A stretch of 58,006 bases of DNA, from positions 1 to 58,006 of the forward strand of contig JAFGLZ010000136.1 of the NCBI GenBank assembly GCA_016927755.1. Reading direction: 5' to 3'. A model generated the notes under the pieces. That model had not been told where the DNA came from. It saw nothing but the letters and a program-made list of their open reading frames with translations, and searched no databases. The DNA comes from Phycisphaerae bacterium. GTDB taxonomy: Bacteria; Planctomycetota; Phycisphaerae; UBA1845; JAFGLZ01. Shown here piece after piece: positions 42,325-50,147 of this stretch (position 1 is the stretch's first letter; each line of letters opens with the position of its first letter). The position numbers and the translations under genes were made by a program.

Positions 42325-43466
42325 TGGCAACCATTCACATTGACCGGCTGCTCGAGACCGTGGTCAAGCGAGGCGTGTCCGATCTTCACCTCCACTGCGG
42401 CCGCCCCCCGACCGTCCGCCTCCACGGCAAGATGCGGTCATTGGAAACCAAGGTCCTCGAGCCCGAGGACACCGTCGCCTTGATGAAGTCAATCACCCCC
42501 GACCGAAACCAGCAGGAGCTCCAGGAAGAGGGCACCACCGACTTCGGATTCGCCTTCGGAGACGCCGCGCGATTCCGCGTCTCGGCCTACTCCCAGAAAG
42601 GACGCATCTCCATCGTCCTCCGGCAGATCCCCTCCAAGCTCCTGACCTTCGAGCAGATCGGACTGCCCATGGTCGCCCGAGCCCTATGCAGACGCCCCAG
42701 AGGAATCTTCCTCGTCACGGGGCCCACCGGTTCCGGGAAGACCACCACCCTGGCCACCATGATCGACTACGTCAACGCGGAACTCGACCGCCACATCGTC
42801 ACCGTCGAGGACCCCATTGAGTACTATCACAACCACAAGAAATCCGTCATCAGCCAACGCGAGGTCGGAACCGACGTCCCCAGCTTCTCCGAGGCCCTCC
42901 GTCGAGTCCTGCGGCAGGACCCCGACGTCATCCTCGTCGGAGAGATGCGAGACCTCGAGACCATGGAGTCCGCCATCGCCTCCGCCGAGACAGGCCACCT
43001 CGTCTTCAGCACCGTGCACACCACGGGAGCACAGGGAACCGTAAACCGAATCATCGACGCGTTCCCCGTCAACCAGCAAGAGCAGATCCGCGTCCAGCTC
43101 AGCACGAACCTCATCGCCGTGCTCAGCCAGGTCCTCCTGCCCCGAAAGGGTGTCCCGGGACGCGTCGCCGGCTATGAGTTCATGGTCGTCACACCGGCCA
43201 TCGCCAACCTCATCAGAGAGAACAAGACGTACCGTATCGACTCCAGCATCCAGACCGGTAAGAAGTTCGGAATGCAGCTCCTCGACGAACACCTCTGGAA
43301 CCTGTACACCAAGGGCATGATCACCGCCGAGGACATGCTCGACTCCGCCCGACACCCCGGTGAGCTCAAGGTCAAGGTCGAGCAGTTCGACGCCGAGGAA
43401 GCCGCCGCCCTGGGAGACCAGATCGGCGGAATCGTTACCGTCGAGGACGAAGAGGAAGAGGAATGA
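42324..43466 (+). CDS. pilT: PilT-family retraction ATPase
   Basis: 380-aa twitching/retraction-type ATPase. Family motifs are GVSDLHLHCGRPPTVRLHGK, FRVSAYSQKGRISIVLRQIP, Walker A GPTGSGKTTTLATM (about 132-145), Asp box VEDPIEYYH, Walker B ILVGEMRDLETM and His box FSTVHTTGA, followed by the PilT-type RIIDAFP. There is no tetracysteine zinc element, as expected for PilT. The C-terminal ~60 residues are an acidic extension ending in a run of glutamates. It overlaps the first gspE by one base (TAATG). Its presence argues that the machine may work as a dynamic type IV pilus and not only as a type II secreton. Confidence 0.92.
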   Translation: MATIHIDRLLETVVKRGVSDLHLHCGRPPTVRLHGKMRSLETKVLEPEDTVALMKSITPDRNQQELQEEGTTDFGFAFGDAARFRVSAYSQKGRISIVLRQIPSKLLTFEQIGLPMVARALCRRPRGIFLVTGPTGSGKTTTLATMIDYVNAELDRHIVTVEDPIEYYHNHKKSVISQREVGTDVPSFSEALRRVLRQDPDVILVGEMRDLETMESAIASAETGHLVFSTVHTTGAQGTVNRIIDAFPVNQQEQIRVQLSTNLIAVLSQVLLPRKGVPGRVAGYEFMVVTPAIANLIRENKTYRIDSSIQTGKKFGMQLLDEHLWNLYTKGMITAEDMLDSARHPGELKVKVEQFDAEEAAALGDQIGGIVTVEDEEEEE

Positions 43467-43667
43467 CCCGGGCCCCTGCGCCCCTCGTCGCACCCCTGGT
43501 GCGCAACGCCCTGAGACGCAGCGAGAAAGAGAGTTCTCGCAAAACTCGAATAGACAGTAGCTTACGGAGGAGCACCACCCGGCCCCGCCCGAGAAGCCTG
43601 TCCCCGGAATCCTTGTTTCCGGTCACCTGGTTCCCGCGAACAATACCTGTGCCAAGGAGAATTGGCT

Positions 43668-45425
43668 GTGGCTGATCGACCTAAACCAAAGCGACGACCA
43701 ATCGACCGCTACAAAGGACTGCGCCTAGGCCGCATCCTCATCCGGATGCGAAAGTGCACCCGAGACCAGGTCCACGAGGCCCTCGCCAAACAAAAAGAAA
43801 CCCGAGCCCCCATCGGCGAGACACTCGTCCAGTTGGGCCACATCACCGAGGACGACCTCAGGATCGCCGTCGCCGCTCAGATGGGAATCGAGCCTATCGA
43901 CCTCAACAAGGTCGAGGTCCCCCCAGAGGTCGTCGCCAAGATCCCCGCCCAACTCGCCAACAAGTACAAGATGATCCCCCTGGCCTTCCGAGAGGATCTG
44001 AACGCCATCCAGATCGCCCTGGCTAACCCCGACAACTTCGAGGCCACCGACGACCTCAAGAACATGGGCTTCCGAGTCAAGGCACGAGTCGCCACCCTCG
44101 AGCAGATCAACGAGGCCCTGCGCAAATACTACCCCGAGGAGCAGGGAGAGAGCCTCGGCAAGGTCCTCAACGAGCTCACCACCGACGACACCCTCGCACA
44201 GTACGAAGGCCGCGGCGAGAGCATCGACCTCGACGAGCTCAAGGAGATGATCGAGGCCAACCCCGTCAAGAAGCTCCTAAACCTCATCCTCCACCAGGCC
44301 ATCAGGGAGAAAAGCTCCGACGTGCACTTCGAGCCCTTCGAGGATGAATTCAAGCTCCGATACCGGATCGACGGCGTCCTCTACGAAATGGTGCCGCCCC
44401 CCAGACACATCGCCGTCGCGCTCGTCTCCCGTATCAAGGTGATGTCCAACCTCAACATCGCCGAGCGCCGAATGCCCCAGGACGGCCGTATCCGACTCAC
44501 CATACAGGGCCGGGAGGTCGACCTCCGCGTCAGCATCCTGCCCACCATGGGCGGTGAGAGCGCCGTCCTCCGAGTCCTCGACCGAACCCAGGTCAGCCTC
44601 GACCTCGACCAGATCGGAATGCGGGACGACGAGCTCCGCCTCTTCCGCCGCATGATCCGAAAGCCCAACGGAATCATCATCAACACCGGGCCCACCGGCT
44701 GCGGAAAGACCACCACCCTCTACTCCGCCCTCCGAGAGCTCAACAGCCCCGAGGTCAAGATCCTCACCAGCGAGGACCCCGTCGAGTACGACATCGACGG
44801 GCTCATACAGTGCCAGATCGACGAGAAGATCGGCCTGACCTTCGCACGATGCCTCAGAAGCTTCCTGCGTCAGGACCCCGACATCATCCTCGTCGGTGAG
44901 ATCCGAGATGAGGAGACCGCCCAGATCGCCGTCCAGGCCTCCCTCACCGGACACCTCGTCTTCAGCACCCTGCACACCAACGATGCCCCATCGGCCATCG
45001 CGCGGCTCCTCGACCTCGGACTCGAGGCCTTCCTCGTCACCGCCACCCTCGAGGCCATCGTCGCGCAGCGGCTCGTCCGGCGAATCTGCGCCAAGTGCAA
45101 GACCGAGTTCCACCCCACCGAGGAGATGCTCCTCGAGCTCAACCTCACCCCCGACGACGTCCAGGAACGCATCTTCTACGCCGGAAAGGGATGCGATAAC
45201 TGCAACAACACCGGATACAGGGGGCGAACCGCCCTCTTCGAGACCATGATCCTGCACGACACCATCCGAGAGCTCATCATGGACAACGCCTCGACCGCCG
45301 CCATCCGAATCGAGGCCAGAAAACGAGGAATGCGAACCCTCCGCGAAAGCGGACTCCTGGCCATCTTCGACGGTGTCACCACCATCGAGGAGGTCGTCAA
45401 GGAGACCATCGTCGAGGAAATCTGA
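43668..45425 (+). CDS. gspE: GspE/PilB-type assembly ATPase (second copy)
   Basis: 585-aa extension ATPase, distinct from the first copy. A GTG at 43668 is chosen because AAGGAG (43654-43659) is eight bases upstream; TTG at 43662 would be too close. The MshEN domain begins KGLRLGRILIRMRKCTRDQV. The core has Walker A GPTGCGKTTTLYSA, Asp box LTSEDPVEYD, the canonical Walker B ILVGEIRDEETAQIAVQASL and His box FSTLHTNDAPSAIARLLDLG. The zinc element is CAKCK then CDNCNNTGYRGR. All catalytic residues look intact. It lies 201 bases after pilT and 13 before gspF. Confidence 0.94.
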   Translation: MADRPKPKRRPIDRYKGLRLGRILIRMRKCTRDQVHEALAKQKETRAPIGETLVQLGHITEDDLRIAVAAQMGIEPIDLNKVEVPPEVVAKIPAQLANKYKMIPLAFREDLNAIQIALANPDNFEATDDLKNMGFRVKARVATLEQINEALRKYYPEEQGESLGKVLNELTTDDTLAQYEGRGESIDLDELKEMIEANPVKKLLNLILHQAIREKSSDVHFEPFEDEFKLRYRIDGVLYEMVPPPRHIAVALVSRIKVMSNLNIAERRMPQDGRIRLTIQGREVDLRVSILPTMGGESAVLRVLDRTQVSLDLDQIGMRDDELRLFRRMIRKPNGIIINTGPTGCGKTTTLYSALRELNSPEVKILTSEDPVEYDIDGLIQCQIDEKIGLTFARCLRSFLRQDPDIILVGEIRDEETAQIAVQASLTGHLVFSTLHTNDAPSAIARLLDLGLEAFLVTATLEAIVAQRLVRRICAKCKTEFHPTEEMLLELNLTPDDVQERIFYAGKGCDNCNNTGYRGRTALFETMILHDTIRELIMDNASTAAIRIEARKRGMRTLRESGLLAIFDGVTTIEEVVKETIVEEI

Positions 45426-45438
45426 CGGGAGTCGATCA

Positions 45439-46938
45439 ATGCCGGTCTATCAGTATCAGGCCATGAACGCCGCCGGGCAGGAGCTCAAGGAGTCCATCGA
45501 GGCTCCAAACACCGACGAAGCGGTCGCCAAGATCAGAGCCAAGGGCCTATTCCTCCTCAAGATCAAGGAGACCAGCAAGGGCGAGAAGAAGAAAAAGAAG
45601 AAGGACGGCGCGCCCGCCGCCGCCGCCACCCCCACCGCCAGAAAGAGCGGAATGGGACGCATCTCCGTCAAACAGATCACGCAGTTCACCCGGCAACTCT
45701 CCACCCTCCAGGACGCCGGCCTGCCCATCCTCAGAAGCCTCCACATCCTCGAGCAGCAGCAGAAGCCCGGCACCCTCAAGAACATCCTCCACAACGTCGG
45801 CGAGGACGTCGAGTCCGGCTCCACCCTCTCCGAGGCCATGGAGCGAAACCCAAAGGCCTTCGACCGCCTCTACACCAACATGGTCGCCGCCGGAGAGGCC
45901 GGCGGTGTCCTCGACGTCATCCTCCAACGACTCGCCGAGTTCATGGAAAAAGCCCAAGCCCTAAAACGACAAGTCGTCGGCGCGATGATCTACCCCGCCG
46001 TCGTCATCACCTTTGCCGTCGGCATCGTCAGCGGAATCATGATCGTCGTCGTCCCCAAGTTCAAGGAGATCTTCAGCGACTTCGGAAGCAGCCTCCCAGG
46101 GCCGACCATCCTCCTCATGGACATCAGCGACTGGTTCATCGTCAGCGGCGGATGGGTCGTCGTCCTCATCACCCCCCCGTCCGTCATGATGATGCTCGGA
46201 CGAATGAGACGCTCCGACAACGCGAGAAGCGGCGCCATGGAGATCCTCAAATACATCATCATGGTCATGTCCGTCGGCGTCTTCTTCGTCCTCTGCGCCG
46301 GCCTGCTGATCTACCTCGGAATGATCGAGACCCCCTTCCAGCAGGCCGGGGCCGGCATCCTGACCACCTGGGGCTCCGCCCAGCTATACGCCCTCTACGT
46401 CGTCGTCCCCATCTGCGCCCTCGCCGCCCTCCTCGGGATGGGAAAGGGCGGAATCGGATACGGCATCGACAAGATGCTCCTGAACATCCCCGTCATCGGA
46501 GCCATCCTGTCAAAGACCTCCATCGCCCGATTCAGCAGAACCCTCGGAACCCTCATCAGCGCAGGCGTGCCCATCCTCGAGGCCCTGACCATCACGAAAG
46601 AGACCAGCGGTAACCGCGTCTACGGATACGCCCTCGGACTCGTGCACGACAGCATCCGACAGGGCGAGAGCTTCGCCGGCCCCCTCAAACAAACCAAGGT
46701 CTGCGACGGCCTCGTCGTCAACATGATCGACGTCGGTGAGGAGACCGGCGACCTCGACAAGATGCTCATGAAGGTCGCCGACAACTACGACGAGGAGGTC
46801 GAGGCCCTCGTCGGCGGGCTCGTCAGCTTGCTCGAGCCCATCATGGTCATCTTCCTCGGCACCGTCGTCGGATTCATCGTCATCGCACTCTTCCTGCCGC
46901 TCGTCACCCTGATCAACTCCGTCAGCGGCGGCGGCTAG
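45439..46938 (+). CDS. gspF: GspF/PilC inner-membrane platform protein
   Basis: 499-aa polytopic platform protein of type II secretion/type IV pili. The start at 45439 gives MPVYQYQAMNAAGQELKESI, the normal family beginning; the upstream frame overlaps gspE. A Lys-rich linker (about 47-72) precedes the first GspF domain (QFTRQLSTLQDAGLPILRSL, MVAAGEAGGVLDVIL, MIYPAVVITFAVGIVSGIMI). The second domain has RFSRTLGTLISAGVPILEAL and MIDVGEETGDLDKML, then a final membrane helix. Between the domains, about residues 255-335, there is extra hydrophobic sequence with two or more additional helices, making it ~90 residues longer than usual PilC/GspF. Confidence 0.93.
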   Translation: MPVYQYQAMNAAGQELKESIEAPNTDEAVAKIRAKGLFLLKIKETSKGEKKKKKKDGAPAAAATPTARKSGMGRISVKQITQFTRQLSTLQDAGLPILRSLHILEQQQKPGTLKNILHNVGEDVESGSTLSEAMERNPKAFDRLYTNMVAAGEAGGVLDVILQRLAEFMEKAQALKRQVVGAMIYPAVVITFAVGIVSGIMIVVVPKFKEIFSDFGSSLPGPTILLMDISDWFIVSGGWVVVLITPPSVMMMLGRMRRSDNARSGAMEILKYIIMVMSVGVFFVLCAGLLIYLGMIETPFQQAGAGILTTWGSAQLYALYVVVPICALAALLGMGKGGIGYGIDKMLLNIPVIGAILSKTSIARFSRTLGTLISAGVPILEALTITKETSGNRVYGYALGLVHDSIRQGESFAGPLKQTKVCDGLVVNMIDVGEETGDLDKMLMKVADNYDEEVEALVGGLVSLLEPIMVIFLGTVVGFIVIALFLPLVTLINSVSGGG

Positions 46939-46958
46939 AAGAAAGGACCAAGGGCGTA

Positions 46959-48005
46959 GTGAACGCAAGCCGGCAAAACCCGAAAGCCCCCCCCCGTGGC
47001 ACGGCCCCCCGTGGCACGGCCCCCCGTAGCACGGCCATCTTGGCCGTGACCAGTCGAGCCGCGCACCCCCGAACCCCGGCCGTTACCCCCCGATCCCCTA
47101 GACCCTGCACCCTAGACCCGAGCCCCTGCGCGGGCCGAAGGCCCGCCTTCACCCTCGTCGAGATCATGATCGTCGTGGCCATCATCGTCCTCCTCATCGC
47201 CATCCTCCTCCCCGCCATCAACGCCGCCCGACGAAGCGCCAAAGTCGACAAAGCCCAAGCCCAAATGCAAATGATCGCAATGGCCATCGACGAATACGCA
47301 CGTTTCTGGCCGCCAGTCAAGCTGACCACGGGGAAAGTCATCGCCGCCAAGGGCCTGCCACCGTTCGATTTCGGCTTGATCTGCGACGACACTGCCGAAC
47401 TCGACCACCAGTTGGCCAACAGCGACAGCGTGCCGGACGACATCCCCGTGCTCATCCTCGAGCCCGACGCCAAGCGCTTCCCCGCCCTGTCGGACATCGA
47501 GCTCCGCAACCGCTTCGCCAAGGAAGGCGACATCTACGAATCCAACGAGTGCCTCGCATGGTGCCTCACCGCCAACGTCGGCAACGGGCCCTACCTCAAG
47601 CAGATCCCCTCCGGCATGGAGGTCTTCGTGCCGCTCGATAAGGACAACGACCCCAACCGCCTCTATATCACCCCCAGCTCCCAGGAGCAGAAACGCCGCC
47701 TCGTCGACCCCTGGGGAACCCCCTACTTCTACTGCTGGGCCACCGCAGACGGCGCCTGGGTCCTCCTCTGCGCCACGAACCCACAACTGCTGGATCACAT
47801 GATGGTGTTTCCGTACGTCACCGACACGAAGGACATGAACAAAGCCCACAAATTCATCCTACTCTCCGCCGGTCCCGACAAGCAGTTCTACTTCCTGAAC
47901 GAGGACGGCACCCTCAACGATGCCGCGGCCGGCCCTGACCAACGCTGGGGAACCGACGACGACCTGTACAACGACGACATCGTCCTAGGACGAGGAGGCA
48001 AATAA
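46959..48005 (+). CDS. GspG-like pseudopilin with long repeat-derived leader
   Basis: 348-aa prepilin. The class III motif is RPAFTLVEIM, with cleavage predicted after Ala63, followed by the hydrophobic N-helix (VVAIIVLLIAILLPAINAA) and a globular domain. The GTG at 46959 gives a 63-residue leader, Pro/Arg/Ala-rich and encoded by repeats; in-frame TTG and GTG at codons 28 and 30 would still leave at least 34 residues. Normal leaders are 5-25 residues. The C-terminal part includes DPWGTPYFYCWATADGAWVL, reminiscent of the GspG calcium-loop region. It is the first of five pseudopilin genes in G-H-I-J-K order. Confidence 0.82.
   Translation: MNASRQNPKAPPRGTAPRGTAPRSTAILAVTSRAAHPRTPAVTPRSPRPCTLDPSPCAGRRPAFTLVEIMIVVAIIVLLIAILLPAINAARRSAKVDKAQAQMQMIAMAIDEYARFWPPVKLTTGKVIAAKGLPPFDFGLICDDTAELDHQLANSDSVPDDIPVLILEPDAKRFPALSDIELRNRFAKEGDIYESNECLAWCLTANVGNGPYLKQIPSGMEVFVPLDKDNDPNRLYITPSSQEQKRRLVDPWGTPYFYCWATADGAWVLLCATNPQLLDHMMVFPYVTDTKDMNKAHKFILLSAGPDKQFYFLNEDGTLNDAAAGPDQRWGTDDDLYNDDIVLGRGGK
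46992..47050. repeat. CCCGTGGCACGG repeats and palindrome
   Basis: Three tandem units around CCCCCCGTGGCACGG (46992-47035), the last continuing into the palindrome CACGGCC-ATCTT-GGCCGTG (47030-47048). A related palindrome occurs at 51468-51486. The element lies within codons of the GspG leader. Confidence 0.8.
47096..47146. repeat. Telomere-like tract plus GCGGGCC palindrome
   Basis: CCCTAGACCCTGCACCCTAG text (from 47096) followed by the palindrome GCGGGCC-GAA-GGCCCGC (47130-47146). The palindrome encodes the residues immediately before the prepilin cleavage site. The same pair of elements occurs at 48243-48290. Confidence 0.85.
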
Positions 48006-48057
48006 CCGCCGGCGCACAAACCCGCCGACGCATCGCCAAGCAAGTGATGGGTTGACA

Positions 48058-49161
48058 ATGAAACGAAGCACCAAACAACCCGACCTTTGGAGTGCGGTGG
48101 CTCGACACCGCTTTCAGACCCCGGCCCCCCGCCCCGCCGCGGCTCAACGCCCCCTATGGAGTGCGGCGGCTCGACGCCGCTTTGGATCACCCGGAATAGC
48201 GCGAGACGACACAGGAAAGCGGCGTCGAGCCACCGCCCCCCCCAGACCCTACACCCTAAACCCTAGCCCCTCCGCGGGCCTTCGGCCCGCGTTCACCCTC
48301 ATCGAGCTCATGGTCGTCGTCGTCATCATCCTCCTCCTCCTCGGAATCATCGGAGCCGCCTGGCGGTCCATCACCGAGACCAACGTCCAGGCAAAGGCCG
48401 TCAACACCGTCTCCAGCTTCGCCGCCGTGGCAAGAACCTACGCCATGCGATACCAGCTAGAGACCGTCCTGACCATCAACCCCCGCTCCGGCCAACTCGA
48501 TATGTACGTCTGGGACACCGTAGGACACGGCACCGACCCGACCGACCCCAACTACATCCCCCCCAACTCCCGATACGTCTACGCCCCCGTCCTCGACGAC
48601 TCCGCAAAGATCCCCAACCGGGCCGACCCCAACCGTCCCGACAACCTCCGCGTCCGACTCGCCCCGATCGACTACTGGGAGGAGAAGTTCGACGGCGGCG
48701 GCAGTCTCCTCGTCCCCAGGCTCTACAACAACCTCGCCCAGTACACCCTCTGCTTCGACGCCCACGGCCGCCTCGTCGTCCGCGACCTCACGCTCGAATA
48801 CGAGCCCATCGTCGGGACGGAAGACGGCGACAGGGATGTCCCGATTCCCCCGACGCCCGGACCCCTTTTCAGGGGCTTCGTCAAGGCGCTCTGGCCCGGC
48901 CATGTCGCCACGGCCGGTGTGCTCCCTGTCAGGTTCGTCTCGAACCCGCTCAACCTTAACGACGAAACCAAGTGGTTCTTCCAGATCACCAGCGCCCGAG
49001 GCGGCATCGCCTACGCCCCCCCGCAAGGCGGCGCGCCGGACGCCTTCTACGACCCCAACACCATCCCCCTTGACCCCAACGACCCCGACCGGACCGACTT
49101 CATGCTCAACCAATACACCGGCCGCGTCGTAAAGCTAGACCAGCAGGAGGTGCCCGGATGA
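48058..49161 (+). CDS. GspH-like pseudopilin with 78-residue leader
   Basis: 367-aa prepilin with motif RPAFTLIELMVVVVIILLLL, cleaved after Ala78 and with Glu at +5 of the mature protein. No ATG, GTG or TTG codon lies in frame between codon 14 (GTG) and the pilin motif, so the leader is at least 65 residues even if the ATG at 48058 is not used. The leader is encoded by two direct copies and one inverted copy of a palindromic repeat, a telomere-like tract and a GCGGGCC palindrome. The globular region is rich in Asp-Pro-Asn (YDPNTIPLDPNDPDRTDF). It overlaps the next gene by ATGA. Confidence 0.8.
   Translation: MKRSTKQPDLWSAVARHRFQTPAPRPAAAQRPLWSAAARRRFGSPGIARDDTGKRRRATAPPRPYTLNPSPSAGLRPAFTLIELMVVVVIILLLLGIIGAAWRSITETNVQAKAVNTVSSFAAVARTYAMRYQLETVLTINPRSGQLDMYVWDTVGHGTDPTDPNYIPPNSRYVYAPVLDDSAKIPNRADPNRPDNLRVRLAPIDYWEEKFDGGGSLLVPRLYNNLAQYTLCFDAHGRLVVRDLTLEYEPIVGTEDGDRDVPIPPTPGPLFRGFVKALWPGHVATAGVLPVRFVSNPLNLNDETKWFFQITSARGGIAYAPPQGGAPDAFYDPNTIPLDPNDPDRTDFMLNQYTGRVVKLDQQEVPG
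48087..48235. repeat. Palindromic GGAGTGCGG(C/T)GGCTCGAC element, three copies
   Basis: Copies: TTTGGAGTGCGGTGGCTCGA... (48087-48115), TATGGAGTGCGGCGGCTCGA... (48155-48185) and an inverted copy beginning AAAGCGGCGTCGAGCCACCG (48216-48235). All lie inside the GspH leader, read as LWSAVARHRFQ and LWSAAARRRFG in the direct copies. I recall similar text as dispersed repeats in Planctomycetes/Verrucomicrobia; this is unverified. Confidence 0.85.
48243..48290. repeat. Telomere-like tract plus GCGGGCC palindrome (second copy)
   Basis: CAGACCCTACACCCTAAACC (48243 on), then GCGGGCC-TTC-GGCCCGC (48274-48290), again abutting the prepilin cleavage codons. The loop is inverted relative to the copy at 47130, as expected for a palindrome in the opposite orientation. 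Confidence 0.85.
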
Positions 49162-50132
49162 CGTCCCACCGACCCAATCCGACCCTCCAGCCCCCCGCAC
49201 AAGGCGCTCCCCCGTTCGCCCACGGCCCCTCCCGCGCGCAAACGCCCGCGCCCCCGGTTTCCCTCTTCCCTCTTCCCTCTTCTAACTTCAGCGGACCGAA
49301 GGCCCGCGCCTTCTCTCTCGCCGAAATGATGGTCGCCATCGGAATCCTCGGAATCGGCCTCACCATGGTCGCATGCTTCTTCCCCGTCGCCATGTACCAG
49401 CACGCCGACACCATGAGCCAGCAACGCGCCATGGAGATCGCCCGCGCGGCCAAAGATCTCGTCCTCTCCAAACCGCAGCCAACGCTCGTCGCCGGAACGG
49501 ACCCCAACCTCTGGCGCCTTACTGAAGAGTACAAAGACTTCACGGTTCGCTGGGACGAGCAGGTCGTTCCGTCGGCAGACCCGTACAATGATCCCGAGTT
49601 CCAGAATCAACCCCGATATGTCTGGCATCTGCTGAGTCGCAACGTTGGTGCAACTCGCCAGCATATGATCGCTGTCTGTCGCGTCTTGCCGGGCCAGCAA
49701 TTCATCACAACCGCCTATACGATCGAACAGGTCCCGTGGCCGATCGGTTCACAAGCAGACATCGGTGCCCCTCTTAACTACGACGGGCCGCAACGTCTGA
49801 AGATCCAGCTCCTGCAGGGCATGGCCCCGTTCAATAGCGGCGGCCTCCCCCTCCTGATACCCCCCGGTTCCAAGCTAATCAGCAAGCGAACCGGCTTGGT
49901 TTACACCGTGCTCAGCCTCGACATGGCCTCTTCCCCCAACGCGATAAACCTCCGCGAGCAGATTGATCTGAAGGACTGGGATCCCGCAAATCCCCACGTC
50001 CTTCCGTACATCCCGTTCATCATCTTCCCGCCGCCGATCAACGGCTCCGCGGCGGCGGTGGACTCTCCGGTGAACTGGAACACCGCGCAGTTTGGAGATC
50101 AGAGCCCCCTGATCATGGTGCTGACGTTCTAG
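49158..50132 (+). CDS. GspI-like pseudopilin with obligatory 51-residue leader
   Basis: 324 aa. The ATG at 49158 overlaps the previous stop (ATGA) and has AGGAGG (49145-49150) seven bases upstream. No other ATG, GTG or TTG occurs in frame before the pilin motif, so translation of a 51-residue leader is forced. The motif is KARAFSLAEMMVAIGILGIG, cleaved after Ala51, with Glu at +5. The leader is Pro-rich and ends in codons of the TTCCCTCTTCC and GCGGACC-GAA-GGCCCGC repeats. The globular part contains TDPNLWRLTEEYKDFTVRWD. The hydrophobic stretch resembles GspI/PilV. Confidence 0.82.
   Translation: MTSHRPNPTLQPPAQGAPPFAHGPSRAQTPAPPVSLFPLPSSNFSGPKARAFSLAEMMVAIGILGIGLTMVACFFPVAMYQHADTMSQQRAMEIARAAKDLVLSKPQPTLVAGTDPNLWRLTEEYKDFTVRWDEQVVPSADPYNDPEFQNQPRYVWHLLSRNVGATRQHMIAVCRVLPGQQFITTAYTIEQVPWPIGSQADIGAPLNYDGPQRLKIQLLQGMAPFNSGGLPLLIPPGSKLISKRTGLVYTVLSLDMASSPNAINLREQIDLKDWDPANPHVLPYIPFIIFPPPINGSAAAVDSPVNWNTAQFGDQSPLIMVLTF
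49258..49307. repeat. Pyrimidine repeat plus imperfect palindrome in GspI leader
   Basis: TTTCCCTCTTCCCTCTTCCC text (49258-49290) joined to GCGGACC-GAA-GGCCCGC (49291-49307). This is the third pseudopilin gene with this palindrome directly before the cleavage site; one arm carries a mismatch. Confidence 0.75.
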
Positions 50133-50147
50133 TCGTGCGAGTGAGAA

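Noticed and set aside
40603..42330. A 575-codon minus-strand open frame
   Set aside because: Exact shadow of the first gspE gene; Leu/Val/Asp/Gly-rich with no motif and no ribosome-binding site.
47096..48290. Eukaryotic contamination suggested by telomere-like repeats
   Set aside because: The tracts lie inside continuous bacterial pseudopilin genes and recur beside other bacterial repeats.
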